Under the pieces are notes generated by a model. That model saw only the letters and a list, made by a program, of their open reading frames with translations, ran no database searches and was not told the origin of the DNA. A stretch of 64,000 nucleotides of DNA from Todiramphus chloris collaris. Lineage: Eukaryota > Chordata > Aves > Coraciiformes > Alcedinidae. The stretch lies in the NCBI GenBank assembly GCA_025345505.1, contig JANVCC010000040.1:13298023-13362022 (forward strand), given 5' to 3'. Below, piece after piece: positions 12,421 to 23,215 of the stretch. The position numbers and the translations under genes were made by a program. Positions within the stretch are counted from its first letter, which is position 1; each line of letters opens with the position of its first letter.

Positions 12421-15400
12421 CTCAAGAAATGTAGTTCTGACTTCTCGGAAAGATCCTGAAGTCTGTCGCACTACTATTTATAATGCATATATTTTTTAAA
12501 CAAGCAAGTATATTACCAGTTTAATTTCTGCTCTGTTATGAGTATGTCCTAACAGCTACACTACACAAAGGATGATCTTCTTGCTCATTACCAAAACATT
12601 ACTCCTATCTAGCACGGCTCTGAACACGGCTCACTCTGCAGTTCAGGTGCTGAACTGTTACAGCATTACAGTAACTTGATGTCATTACAGGCCTGACATC
12701 ATAAAATTAAGTACATCCCAGGATCCCCAAGTGACCTGCAGTCTTCTGTTATCACTACAAAATACTAGGCAGCGTTCAAGGAATTTTCTCAAAAGGGTTC
12801 CCTCTTGCAAACACTAACCTATACAACTGGATAACCTTCCAAGCCTCTTTTCCTAGCAAGACTGTAAGACATGCTGTCAATGTCCATGAATTTACACTGA
12901 ACTAAAATATGATTAGTGATGGCACCGCATGCCACAAATAGGAGAGCCAAAGTGTGGGATTAGCAAGAAACTGCAGCTACAGACTTCTCAGAAAAAGCAA
13001 AGCCAAGTTGAAGTGAGAGCCCAGGCCGAGTACAGCTCAGATTTACACTCCACCAGACTTGCTCTGGCCACTAGCAACACCCATATTGACCTCAGTCTCC
13101 TAATTAGTTGTAATGTGTTTGATAGTCACTGTAAAGACTCTTTGGGTTTTTTTTTTCCTTAAGCTTTTCATTAGCTTGTGAGGTCAACTGTACTAACAGA
13201 ATCAAAGGGACAAATTAGGACAAACTAAACCAGCTTTGCACCTGTCTCTGATCTTCTCAGACTTCACATGTACCAAGCTTTACTCCTTACTGGAAGAAAT
13301 TCCATCATTGAATTCAATTCCTTTTTGACTAAGGGTAGTCATTAGAAAGACTAGTCAGAATTTTGGTATAATGACCCACCTTAACACTGACAACTATAAG
13401 AATTTATCCAAATGCAATTATAGAAGTGTGGGCCAAAATGTCTGCCTCAGCTGAATTCACAGAGCAGAGAGCAGTGTGCGCCAATTCATCTTTCATCAGC
13501 GATCAATGAAATTTTTAAGCAACGATACTGTTTGCTGTTAACATGAAGTCTCAAAATGACTGCCTAATTAGAAATTAAAAAGACATCTACAGTAGGAAAG
13601 ATCATGCCTTAAACACGTCTTTCTCCAAGGACTATCAAGAGCCAGCAAGGAAATGATTCAAAAAGGCTGTAACTCAGAGCATCCAAGAACACTTCTTGAA
13701 AATACACTCTGGCAGATCCTTCCGTTCTTTCACAGACTTCTTATTTTTAATACACCCTTCTCTCCTTCTGAAGTTAATTCACAAATTTTGTGAGATCATA
13801 ACTAATATCCTTCCAGGTGGCATTTGTCAACACATCCCAGAGTGCTGAACTGCTATGAGAGCTGTTTCACCATTTGGGATTATAAATGACCTATCCCAAA
13901 CACCTCAAAAAAACCCAGATCAAACTTGAAACACCAGCTGCATATTAAATAATTATTTCACTTTATATTGAAATGAATGATTTATTTAGTGAAACAAACG
14001 CAAAATCATTTTTGTTTCATGTTCAGATAGTATCCAGACTTAAAGAGCAGTTAGAAAACCACAGTCTTGCTGAAAATCTGTCTGCAAGCTCTGCTCCAAC
14101 ACCCCCAAGAGCCCAGCTGCACGGGCTCCTCATAACTCACCCAGGGATTTGCATGCTTCTAAAATCCAGAAGTCCATCTCCAAGCACATAAACAACGATT
14201 TCAAAGCAGGACATATCCATTCGTCAATCCAACTCAAAATTCAGACAGACATCTCCTCTGCCTCCAGAAGGCATCTCTCCCATTCTGTTTATTCTCACAG
14301 ACATTTAATTGAATTCCTTGTCATTTTGTATGCATTGCAATTGAGTTGTTTTACACCATCAGGAAACAAGTTTTTAAACATGTGCTATGCATTAAATACC
14401 ACATATATTCAGCAGGGTAAGAAAAACATTTCTGTAAGAGTATAGTAATTTTACAGTCTCTGGTTTCTAATAAATTTTTACAGCAATCCTAAACTGTATT
14501 ATCAAGTTCCAGTTTATTGTGAAGCTTCTGCACAACACCCCTCAATGACATGTCAAATCTTTACCAAGGCAGTTCAACTCCTATAGCTGTCCTCATTGGC
14601 AGGAAACTTGTCAGATTAAATTGCCACCTCTTGTCAGGTAAAGATACATGATCTGATATCCCTCTGCTGTTGATGACACAAACTGTCCTTTCACTTTGGA
14701 TGTATTATGAATCTCCAGCGCTTCTCACTACGAGCAAAGATGTAGCTCATGATGAGAGGGGAAATACTGCTTGCTGCCCACTCTAGATGCTTTATTACAG
14801 ATAAACAAAAAGGTGTATAAATCCTGCATTTTAAAAATTTTTTTCTTTTCTTTCTTTTCTACCTTGTTTCAGAATGTTTGCTCATCTGTCTAGTGAATCA
14901 AAAGCATTTTCATTGACTTGTTTTCTTTAAGCGCCAGTTCAATAATGTTGCCTAAATGTATATTTACCATTTCCAAACATTCTTCATGATGACGCTATGC
15001 ATTATTGGCACTCTTTGCAACAAGACACTATTAGCAGAGTTTTACCAAAAATAATTAACTGTGACAGTATGTGCATTCTTATATCCTACGTAGACGATGG
15101 AGTAAATTGAATTAACAGATTTTGGCTTTCTATAATGACGTTTACAACCACAATAAGGCAAATTGCTTCATAAAATTTAAGCAACGAAGCCAGACAATCC
15201 AGTTAAGATGCTAGCAAGTCTGCCACCTCTGTGCTTGATGGCAGTATGTACATATGGAAAGTACCACAAATGCTGTTCGGACCATTTGAAAGGCCTGTGG
15301 AAAACTCAGTGCAAGATAGAAATCCTCCAGAATGAAAAGCTGAACTTTTCCAGGCAAGATTTAGCAAGCATTTGGCATGAAGACATGAATACAGCCAGCT

Positions 15401-16846
15401 GATGCAGCTACACAACTAGCCAGTCAGATCCAAGCAACAGCCAGCTCCATTCATTGAAAATTTCATACAATATTGCTGTATATGAAGTATGAGAGGTGGC
15501 CAGAATCAAAGCACTTCAACAGTGTAGAAGTGTCTCTTACGGCCCAACACATTGAGGGGAGTAGTCAATATCTGGGTCCTAGATTACATACAAACCTTGA
15601 GGAATGGAACAGAATTATAGAAAGAAACAGGTGGGTTTTTTGTAGTATTTACATTGAAGCTTTACTTTCATCATCATTTTTGAATCACGTACAATTTAAA
15701 ACCCTGCTGCTGGCTTGCTTATTCAAAACATAACCATCATAAACATACAACTCTGACATGCAGGATAGACCAAGAAGCCTCCCTAAACTGGAGGAAAAAC
15801 AAAACCAAAGATGCTCTAAGTATTTCTGATGTACCTACACAACAAAGTTGTGCTAGGCTCCTTTAAGTTCCATTTACACAATGAGGCTTAAAAAACTTTC
15901 ATATTTATACTCCCCACCTCCCAAAGAAAAGCCCAAAACTCAGATCTCTCCTTCTATTAGAACCTCAAAACAACTTTCACATATTTTTTTTCTTTTTACT
16001 TGAAATAATAAAGCAACCATGTCTCTAACTACTGGGGAGAGAACTAAATTGCATCTCTATATACAGTTTTTTCAGTCATGAACTGGAACTTCCAGATAAT
16101 GTAGCTTAATACTTTCTAGACCACAAGGACAGATCCTTCATGTTACCTCAAAGACAACATTCTGTTGAGCTGCACTGGTATTCTTTGGAAAGTTGATTCA
16201 ATCGTTTAAAACAGAAACTCCTAAGACCAGGCAGAAAGTTTTCCAAAGTCCTCTGAAGCACTAGTGCTGATTAGGACTTTCATTTCCTCACCTGTTTGCA
16301 GCAGCAGAGACTGCTTACTCTGTTCTCATCAGTAACTGAAATGGCTCCTAGCAGTGCCTGGGAGCATAATTAAAAAAAATTGTGCCCCAGAGAAAGCTGC
16401 TGAGAAGCCTGAGCTAACTCAGAACTGCATTCACAGCTTTTCCAACTGACAGCAATAGGTGGGTTGCATTGCAAGTTCAATAGCCATCAGATTTAAGGTG
16501 ATGCTGGAAATTTCTGGGATTTTATTAAGTTCTGCAAGCTTCTCCAAGCATAGTTCAAACTTCAAAATAGTCAGAACAGAAGGGAGAAGAACATAAAACT
16601 AGTAAAGGCAAGTATTAGGCAGTGCTTTCACAAGTGGTAGCACTGGTGAATAAAATAATTACAACTGAACATAACCACTGAAATTTTAAATGATTACAAA
16701 ATGCTCAAAAAGAGATAGTTCTTTTTACCCAGTTATGTCTTACCTAAAATGGACTCTTTCCACCACCCTTTTCTGTGATCTTAGACCCCAAATTAGATAA
16801 TCCCATTATCATCTTCAAAGAAGAAAGATATATTAGGAAAATGAAG
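12421..16846. other. Non-coding stretch, nothing recognised
   Basis: AT-rich sequence without a supportable gene. It holds a pyrimidine-only run at about 14838-14860 and otherwise looks unique. Open frames are below 100 codons and have no recognisable domain. Confidence 0.6.
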
Positions 16847-17000
16847 CTATAGACTAATGTTACCTTATTAAAATCCTATTTACATAGAATTAACATAAAT
16901 ACAAGTTGGTAAACCATATGCTATCACATCTGTTCCTCTGTGTATTAATAACAAGACTGTCCCCTATAGGGCTCTCAAATTAATATGTATTAGAATATAT
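16847..17000 (+). repeat. Unidentified dispersed repeat, copy A
   Basis: This stretch is similar to 21315-21464 in the same orientation. The best shared core contains AAACCATATGCT, then TATTAATAACAAG, then CTGTCCCCTA, followed by an AT-rich tail with TATTAGA. Hand alignment suggests clear similarity in the core (about 16911-17000) and weaker similarity upstream, with small indels. I do not recognise the family. It could be an old DNA transposon, an LTR or SINE fragment, or a local duplication. No terminal inverted repeats or target-site duplications are obvious. Confidence 0.65.
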
Positions 17001-17688
17001 TACAAAGTATTTGGACTCTCTTGACAATATAATTTGTAGCTAGATTATTTGTAGGCTTCTATCTTGGAATTACTGCTGTTGCACTAGGCATCAGCTGCTG
17101 CTTCTAGTGTGATTAAAGTACTACACCTGGCTCTTTTGGTATTAAAACTTGATGGAACTATGCTGATTTACAAATACTCAGCTTTTTACATTTCAAGCAT
17201 TCGCAGATTAAGCATCAGAATATTTCAGTCCTTTGCCAACCACAGCATATTTTAGGAGCTTTGTTTCCCACCTTCCAGTACAGTTAACACATATCAAAAC
17301 ACAGCAGTGTTTAGCAATTAGTTTAGAGGAAAAAAACCCAAATAAACACCAAACAAAACAACAAGAAAACCCACAACACAATAGAAACAAAAGTTTGAAA
17401 CTTCAGAAGAGATACATATGCCATTCTAATCACCAAACACTCTTGAAGTACATGTTTGCATCTTCCAGTGAAGCTAACAGATACCCCCCTGCACTGAATA
17501 AAGCAGGTGTTTCTATTTGTTCTTGAAGACTACGCTGCCCCAAAAAGCATAAATCAGCTGGGGCTTATTGGAAGCAGCATATGACTACTTCCGTTCTGAA
17601 CAACTCCATCATTTTATACTCACAGCTATTACAGCCAACAACAATCCAAGTTGGCTTGAAAGAGATATAAAAGTTCTCTTCTTTTTTT
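17001..17688. other. Non-coding stretch with an A/C-rich block
   Basis: AT-rich sequence. Positions 17330-17391 are composed almost entirely of A and C with very few G or T. No gene or known repeat family is seen. Confidence 0.6.
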
Positions 17689-17760
17689 AACAACAAAACA
17701 CCAAACCAACAAAACCAACACCACAAAAAAAAACCCAACACCAAAAACCAAACACCAAAA
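17689..17760. repeat. 72-nt A/C-only tract
   Basis: All 72 bases are A or C, arranged as irregular AACA, CCAAA and CACCA words, not as a clean microsatellite. The complementary strand is therefore pure T/G with G runs of up to three. Its origin is not evident. Confidence 0.9.
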
Positions 17761-18904
17761 GCAAACTAAAAACCCTACAAAGGAATCCTGTTTTAGGAAG
17801 ACACATGGATGCCTTTTGCCCTTCCAGACTGTCACTGGCTATGCAACAAATCACACCTCCCTAGAAGAGCTTCAGTAGTTTATCAACATGAATTTTCCTG
17901 CCCCACAGTATCCAAAGCAAGAGAAGTATTTTCATGACAACCCACCATAGTCACAAAGGCAGGGAAGAAAACCATACCACCTACAGACACATTTCAAGTG
18001 GGATTTTTGGCATTCCAACTGTAGCAAACTCCCTAAAAACAGCTGCTTCATCAGTTGAATGGGAGGGGCCCCCACTCATACCAGCAGTGAACTGTTCTCT
18101 CTGAACAGCAGAGTTAGTTTGCTGACACTATGCTCTCTTCTCTTTGCTGGTTACAGGTAGCCAAGAAAAGAGTCTCGGCTACATACAAAGGAAGTTTGCA
18201 CATTGCTATTTGCAACACACTTTTCTTCTAAAGATAAGGATGCTTTTAGTTACTCCACTGAAAGCAAATCTACAAGACTGGGAAATATTTTGGGAGACCA
18301 ATAAAAAGTCTTTACATCCTACTGTTTTTAAACTTATATTTATCTTCTGTGACATAGATTATTTGAATTAAAAAAAAAGTAGACAAAGAGATTAATTTCT
18401 GGAATTTTTCTTGTTTCACTTTTTTTTTTTTTTTAATGCTACAAGGTTATCTGCTTATTTATAAAAACTAAATGCCAAAATAAGAAACTACAGGTAACTC
18501 ATCTTTTAAAGAGAAGTTCAAACATAGTAACAACCTCTTGTATGTAGAGAAAAGATGACCCTCAACTCGAGGGCTACCTATTAGAGACTGCCCTCACAAG
18601 ACCATTGTAAAATTCTTCCCTTATTCTAAAAGTTAATGAAAAAAAGGCAAGCTAGATGGGGACAAAGCATTTAATTAGCTAGAAAAAAAACGGAGTTCAC
18701 TCCACCAGCTCCGAGTTGGTTGTGAGTCTGTATGCTCAGGACTCTGTGCTCCCAGCAGCCGTTTTTAAATACAAGAGGCAGCTGGACTACAGCCTAGCAC
18801 AAAGTTGAGACAGCTTTTCAGCCACAAAATATCTATTTGGGTGTTTCTCATTAGGTAAATCACCAAATAAAACAAGCATTACCAAAGACATGAGTAAAGC
18901 TCAC
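17761..18904. other. Non-coding stretch, nothing recognised
   Basis: AT-rich sequence with a 15-nt T run at 18420-18434. Open frames are shorter than 80 codons and have no recognisable domain. Confidence 0.6.
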
Positions 18905-19445
18905 CAGGTTGGTCAGTGCTGCTGCTGTACGGCCGTTCCCACAGCAGCCATGCAAAGAGCTCTGAGGCACAGTGCCCGCTGCCACCCCCACCTCAAAACT
19001 GCCCCCTCCAACTGCAGGCAGCTCCCTCACCACCTGGAAATAGCTTAAGGAACAAAACACCATACAAAAACACCAGCTCACTTCATGAGAGCCTCTTTTC
19101 AACCCAGCCGAACACAAACAATCAAATCAAAGCCACCCAGGCACCATCTTTGCCTTTGTTTACCTGTGCCAGAGGGAGCTATGGCAGACCTCTTGCCCCA
19201 ATCAGCTCCAGCAGTCCCACACCATTTCACTGTCTTTTCTCATGAAATACATCACAAGTCACCGGTTACACTGCATTTTGGCAGACCCAAACCACGGACC
19301 CAAGGAGCAGCCCCTCAGAAAGCAGGTAGGCAGGCCAGGGGAAGCAGCCAGGGCCGGTCCCCCTCAGCCCTGCCTCTCTGCCAGCTCCTGCCCCTGCCTC
19401 TCCAGGAGAGCTGGCAAAATGAGCCAGGGCTGATGCTCTTCACCT
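18905..19445. other. GC-rich island without a recognised gene
   Basis: About 540 bp are clearly richer in G and C than the flanks, strongest at roughly 18920-19040 and 19260-19440. Overlapping open frames of 63-120 codons occur, the longest at 19085-19447 on the plus strand. Their products are low-complexity and rich in proline, serine and arginine, with no domain, as expected from GC-rich non-coding DNA. A small regulatory element or an untranslated exon of an unseen transcript is possible but unsupported. Confidence 0.35.
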
Positions 19446-19910
19446 GAAGGCAAGAACACTTGTGTTGACTCTCTACCAAGCTGGTTATGTAAAGAAATGC
19501 TCAGCCTAACTCTGACCACCTGCTGCTCGGCACTAACAAAATACTGCCCTTGTTGTCCCTCCCGTCAGACACCTGTGGCTTGTTTGGTTTGCAGCTGAAG
19601 TCTGAATTGGTTTAGGGTTTTTTTAACTTGTGTTCTCTGAAGCAGTACAAAAAAACATTGCTGCAAATTTCTACTCTGCAGATAATTTGTTAGTTGAACT
19701 CCATCACTTTTGAAAATAGCAGCTATATAGTTAGAAGTGCATTCTATTTTGGGGCTACTTTAGCGTTTGGGTTTCTACAGTGAATTGCAAAGAAGTGATC
19801 CTAGAGGTTTAAAGTCCCTCAGGTTTGGGGGTTTTTTTAAACTGTGAAATGTCCCAGATCAAAACATGTAACTTTTAATATTAGGTCTACAGTGCAGTAC
19901 ATGTGCTACC
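19446..19910. other. Non-coding spacer, nothing recognised
   Basis: Ordinary AT-rich sequence with short T-rich runs, lying between the GC-rich island and the MIR-like fragment. Confidence 0.6.
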
Positions 19911-20060
19911 TCTGTTCACAGCTGGGGAAACTGAGGCTCAGAGAAGCAGCAGGAATGGCATGACTGGTCAGGAAGAGCAGGGGACCCTGGGGACATGTTG
20001 CTCTCCTGACCACCTGCCACACAGGCTGCTGAACATCCCAGGGACAGACCCAGAACTACA
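19911..20060 (+). mobile_element. Probable MIR/CORE-SINE fragment
   Basis: The segment around 19920-19947 contains GGGGAAACTGAGGCTCAGAG, the most conserved stretch of the ancient MIR (CORE-SINE) family. It is followed by a degraded match to the downstream part of MIR, with a CACACAGG near 20019-20026 and a GACCCAGAACTA-like segment near 20046-20057. The core match is strong and the rest weak, as expected for a very old SINE that predates birds. The boundaries are approximate, and a chance match to the core alone cannot be excluded. Confidence 0.6.
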
Positions 20061-21314
20061 CAGCTATTTACATTTTTTTCACTTTTCTGCAATTGGACAA
20101 ATTCTGCTCTTCCGTCTCTCAGAGTTGAGTTTATATTAATGCCTCGACACCCTGTGATTAATTTCATGATGGGTGCTGTGGTTCAAATGTAACATTGGTG
20201 GATTCCGCCCAAGTGCTTTAGAAGTAATACTGAAAAGAACACCTGAATTTAAAAAAAAATAAAAATAAAATGCACTGTATAGAAACTATTACTAAAAGAT
20301 TTTTCTTACTGTATTGTTTTACTTTCATAGTTCTACAGCCTAAGTCTTTATATTTAAATTTTCAGATTCTGCTAGCACAGTAAAGTATCCAACATGTTAT
20401 ACTTTTTGAATCCCCAGAACAATTAGAAACATTAATGAAACAATCTTTCCTCTGAGGGCAATTTTTTTTTTCCTGCCTTTGTGCACAGTGAAACACACTA
20501 AGCACCAACTAAGGAGCCAAGTGAGAGAAAAGGCCAAGTGCAGCATTTTCTTTTTCAGAAGTATCGCAGAAAGTCTAAAACTTGTCGTAAGTCAAGCAAA
20601 GCAGACACGGCAGGTGTGATTCTAGGTGTTAGGCACTGATTGCACCTTTTCTGGGATCAGAGGGGCTTTAAAATGAGAGGAAAAAATATAAAAATGAATG
20701 GTCCTCAGTTTGTTCCACACTGGATCTTCTTCTCCAAGCTACAATTTGTGTAATTTTACTTTAGGCTCATGCAATTTTCTTCCTGGCGCTCCAGTAAAAG
20801 ATGCAAAGGTGCACGGCGGGACACAATGCATACTGTGTCACCTCCTGGAATAAAAAAACTGCCTTAAAAATAAAAGGATCATCATAAATTTTAAGTGCTG
20901 TTAAGCAAAAGAGCATGAATTGCAATATTCAAAAAGCAAGTTAGTTGAGAAGTAGGGGGATGGAAGCCATGCAGACAGGATTGTAACTGATTTTTAATTT
21001 TGAACGGCAACAATTACATTATTCTGCTTTATTATGTACCTTGTGTAGGTCCCATAATAGATCAGACTGACACACGAGGTATCACACAAGTGAGCTCTAG
21101 ACTTGTGCAATTTCATCATGCTTGAAAATTTCCTTTGTTTTTGCATATTCATTAGCTGCTCGAGTTTTTGTGGTATTAGGTTCTGAAGTGTTTCATTAAT
21201 TTCCAGCTTAGACACAAATATAACTATTTTTCCAGCCAAAGGCAAACAGATTGGATCAAGAATAATCCTACTGAGCTCTGAGGTTCAAAGTACTGATCAC
21301 GAAGGGTCTCTCAG
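20061..21314. other. Non-coding stretch, nothing recognised
   Basis: AT-rich, unique-looking sequence with A-rich runs near 20250. No gene, RNA or known repeat family was identified. Confidence 0.6.
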
Positions 21315-21464
21315 TTATAGACCAGTGACCCTTTTGAATAGTATCCACATATAATTAATATAAGCATGTCTTAATAAACCATATGCTCACTCAGCTGTTC
21401 TCTGCTGTATTAATAACAAGGCTGTCCCCTAAGGGACTCCAAAATGAATGTATATTAGACATAT
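21315..21464 (+). repeat. Unidentified dispersed repeat, copy B
   Basis: Partner of 16847-17000 in direct orientation, offset by about 4.47 kb. It shares AAACCATATGCT, TATTAATAACAAG and CTGTCCCCTAAGGGACTC-like words with small indels. Similarity fades on both sides, so this is not part of a long recent duplication. The family is unknown to me. Confidence 0.65.
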
Positions 21465-22487
21465 GTATCCTAATAACCAGAAGGTAACACAGTTGTACTT
21501 GACTTACTTTAGAGAAGTATTTAATACAGCATTATTATAATGACTTTAAAATGTATGTGTCAGCTCAAAAATGCAGTTTATGGGATGAGGATAAGCTGAA
21601 TAGTGAGATAACAAATCTCACAACTGCCATTCCTTTCCATTATCTATTACTAACAAATGGGATTCACTATAAGTATCTAATGCTCTTGCCTCAAAAAAAA
21701 GGGGAAATGTCTATAAGTCAAAGTGCAACATAACAAAACCTCTGCATACATAATATTCCAGGTCTCATTTGCTGTAACTCCTTACCTTAGGACATGGGCT
21801 ATAACAGAATTCCTCTTCACAGTATTAAAGTAGGCAGCGCTATTGAATACAATAATCACCACTATCTCACCCAGAGGTTCAGCTGACTGGTGTGATCTGA
21901 AACTTTCAATGACATTTTTTTCTTTGTAATTGAAAAAAATATTGATCTATCACAAGCAATTTATTTTAAAACATGGTACTTCACTCACAATTATTTAAAG
22001 AGATATATATATACACACACAAAAAAAAAAAAAGGGGTGATAGAAGTAAAGCCTGGTCTCAATCCTAGAGATCCTACAGTAAGAGGAAACTTCTTAGAAG
22101 CATCATCAGAGAAAACAGACAAATATTTACTACAGTAAAAATTCCTGCCTGTGTTGTATTGTTATGTTTTCTAGGATGGATCTCATGTTTCACAGAAACC
22201 TTTGACAGATATTAGCCTGATCCCAGTGTGGTTTTTTAAACAGTGCTTTTTAAAAAGCCGGTTATGTTTTTGTGGGATGGGAAACAGGCCTAAGTCAGAT
22301 GTATAAACTACATTGCCCTATACCTTTCAAGTGCTTCTGAAACACTGAACCGCTTCGTTCAGAACTAGGAGTTCCAATTTAGATGGTCGTACTTGGCAAA
22401 TTCAACCGTCTATTCCCATGGAAAATGTCAGAGTTTTCTCCAGTCAGTGTTTTTCAGCTACAATATAAGCAGCTGTTCTTTAAATGT
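21465..22487. other. Non-coding spacer with AT/AC/A simple repeat
   Basis: AT-rich sequence. Positions 22002-22033 hold a compound simple repeat of short (AT)n, then (AC)n, then 13 A. The last five bases (22483-22487, AATGT) form the left target-site repeat of the adjacent LTR. Confidence 0.65.
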
Positions 22488-23215
22488 TGTCTTGGTTTGA
22501 AAGACAGTCTGCCAAGGGAGGCAGGAGCCCCTCTTGGAAGGGAAATGCAACCCCCTCCCCTCCGAATGCTTGGAATTTTGAAATTAAGGGGCTTTCAGGC
22601 AAAGATATCAGGAATAGGAATAACAGTTCTTTACTAAATATATATATATATATATATATCAAGGCAAACAAACAACAACTACGGTAGTAACAGGAAAACA
22701 GCACAGGGAACCCAGTGCCAACCTCTCGGGGGCTCCGGGGAGCAGGGAGGGCGCGATGCTCTCCCCGCCGCTCCGGAGCCAGCTCAGTCCCCACGTGGCA
22801 ATGGCTGATGGAAAGCCCGCGTCACGAACCTTCTGGGCAGCCGATCCCGGTCTCCAGCAGGATCCTCGGGAGACAGCAGGGGTAGAAGGAGAAGCAGGAG
22901 ACAAGCAGGGACGACTTCTCTCCAAGCTGATCCCGGTGTTCCGCCGGATGCTTGGTAGGCAGCAGGGGTAGCAGGAGACGCAGTGGGGATGAGGTCTCCG
23001 CACCACGAGGGCAGCTTCTCCTCCTCGAAAGCAGGGCGAAAAAACCAGAGCCCCAGGGGCTCCACCCAACCCCCTTTATTCGGCTGGCTGGACCCCTCCC
23101 CCTGTGGCCAGGTCCTTTTGTCTCTCTTAAGTACAGCAATTTACCTCCCTGACAAACAAGTATGGAAAAATTCTTTAAGAGAAGGAAAACAGAATAACTC
23201 CCCAAAACCCCAACA
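22488..23215 (-). mobile_element. Solo LTR of an endogenous retrovirus
   Basis: A 728-bp element beginning TGTCTTGG and ending CCCCAACA, so it has the TG...CA termini of a retroviral LTR. It is flanked by AATGT on the left and AGTGT on the right, a 5-bp target-site repeat with one difference, which favours an ERVL- or ERV1-type integration over the 6-bp ERVK pattern. No internal retroviral region or second LTR lies nearby, so it is a solo LTR left by recombination. It is GC- and CpG-rich compared with the flanks, suggesting fairly recent insertion. A TTTATT at 23075-23080 is AATAAA on the minus strand, which weakly favours minus orientation. Inside are an (AT)n at 22638-22659 and an imperfect direct repeat of about 86-bp period. 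Confidence 0.85.
22843..22985. repeat. Imperfect 86-bp direct repeat inside the LTR
   Basis: Two units begin GATCCCGGT at 22843 and 22929, and each continues into a CAGCAGGGGTAG segment. The second unit is partial. Internal repeats of this kind are common in LTRs and are probably an original feature of this LTR family. Confidence 0.65.

Noticed and set aside
19085-19447. 120-codon plus-strand open frame
   Set aside because: It sits in the GC-rich island where stop codons are rare, overlaps other open frames and has a low-complexity product with no domain.
22659-23205. Overlapping frames of 66-136 codons on both strands
   Set aside because: All fall inside the solo LTR, whose GC-rich repeats give spurious open frames. 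LTRs of this kind are not coding here.
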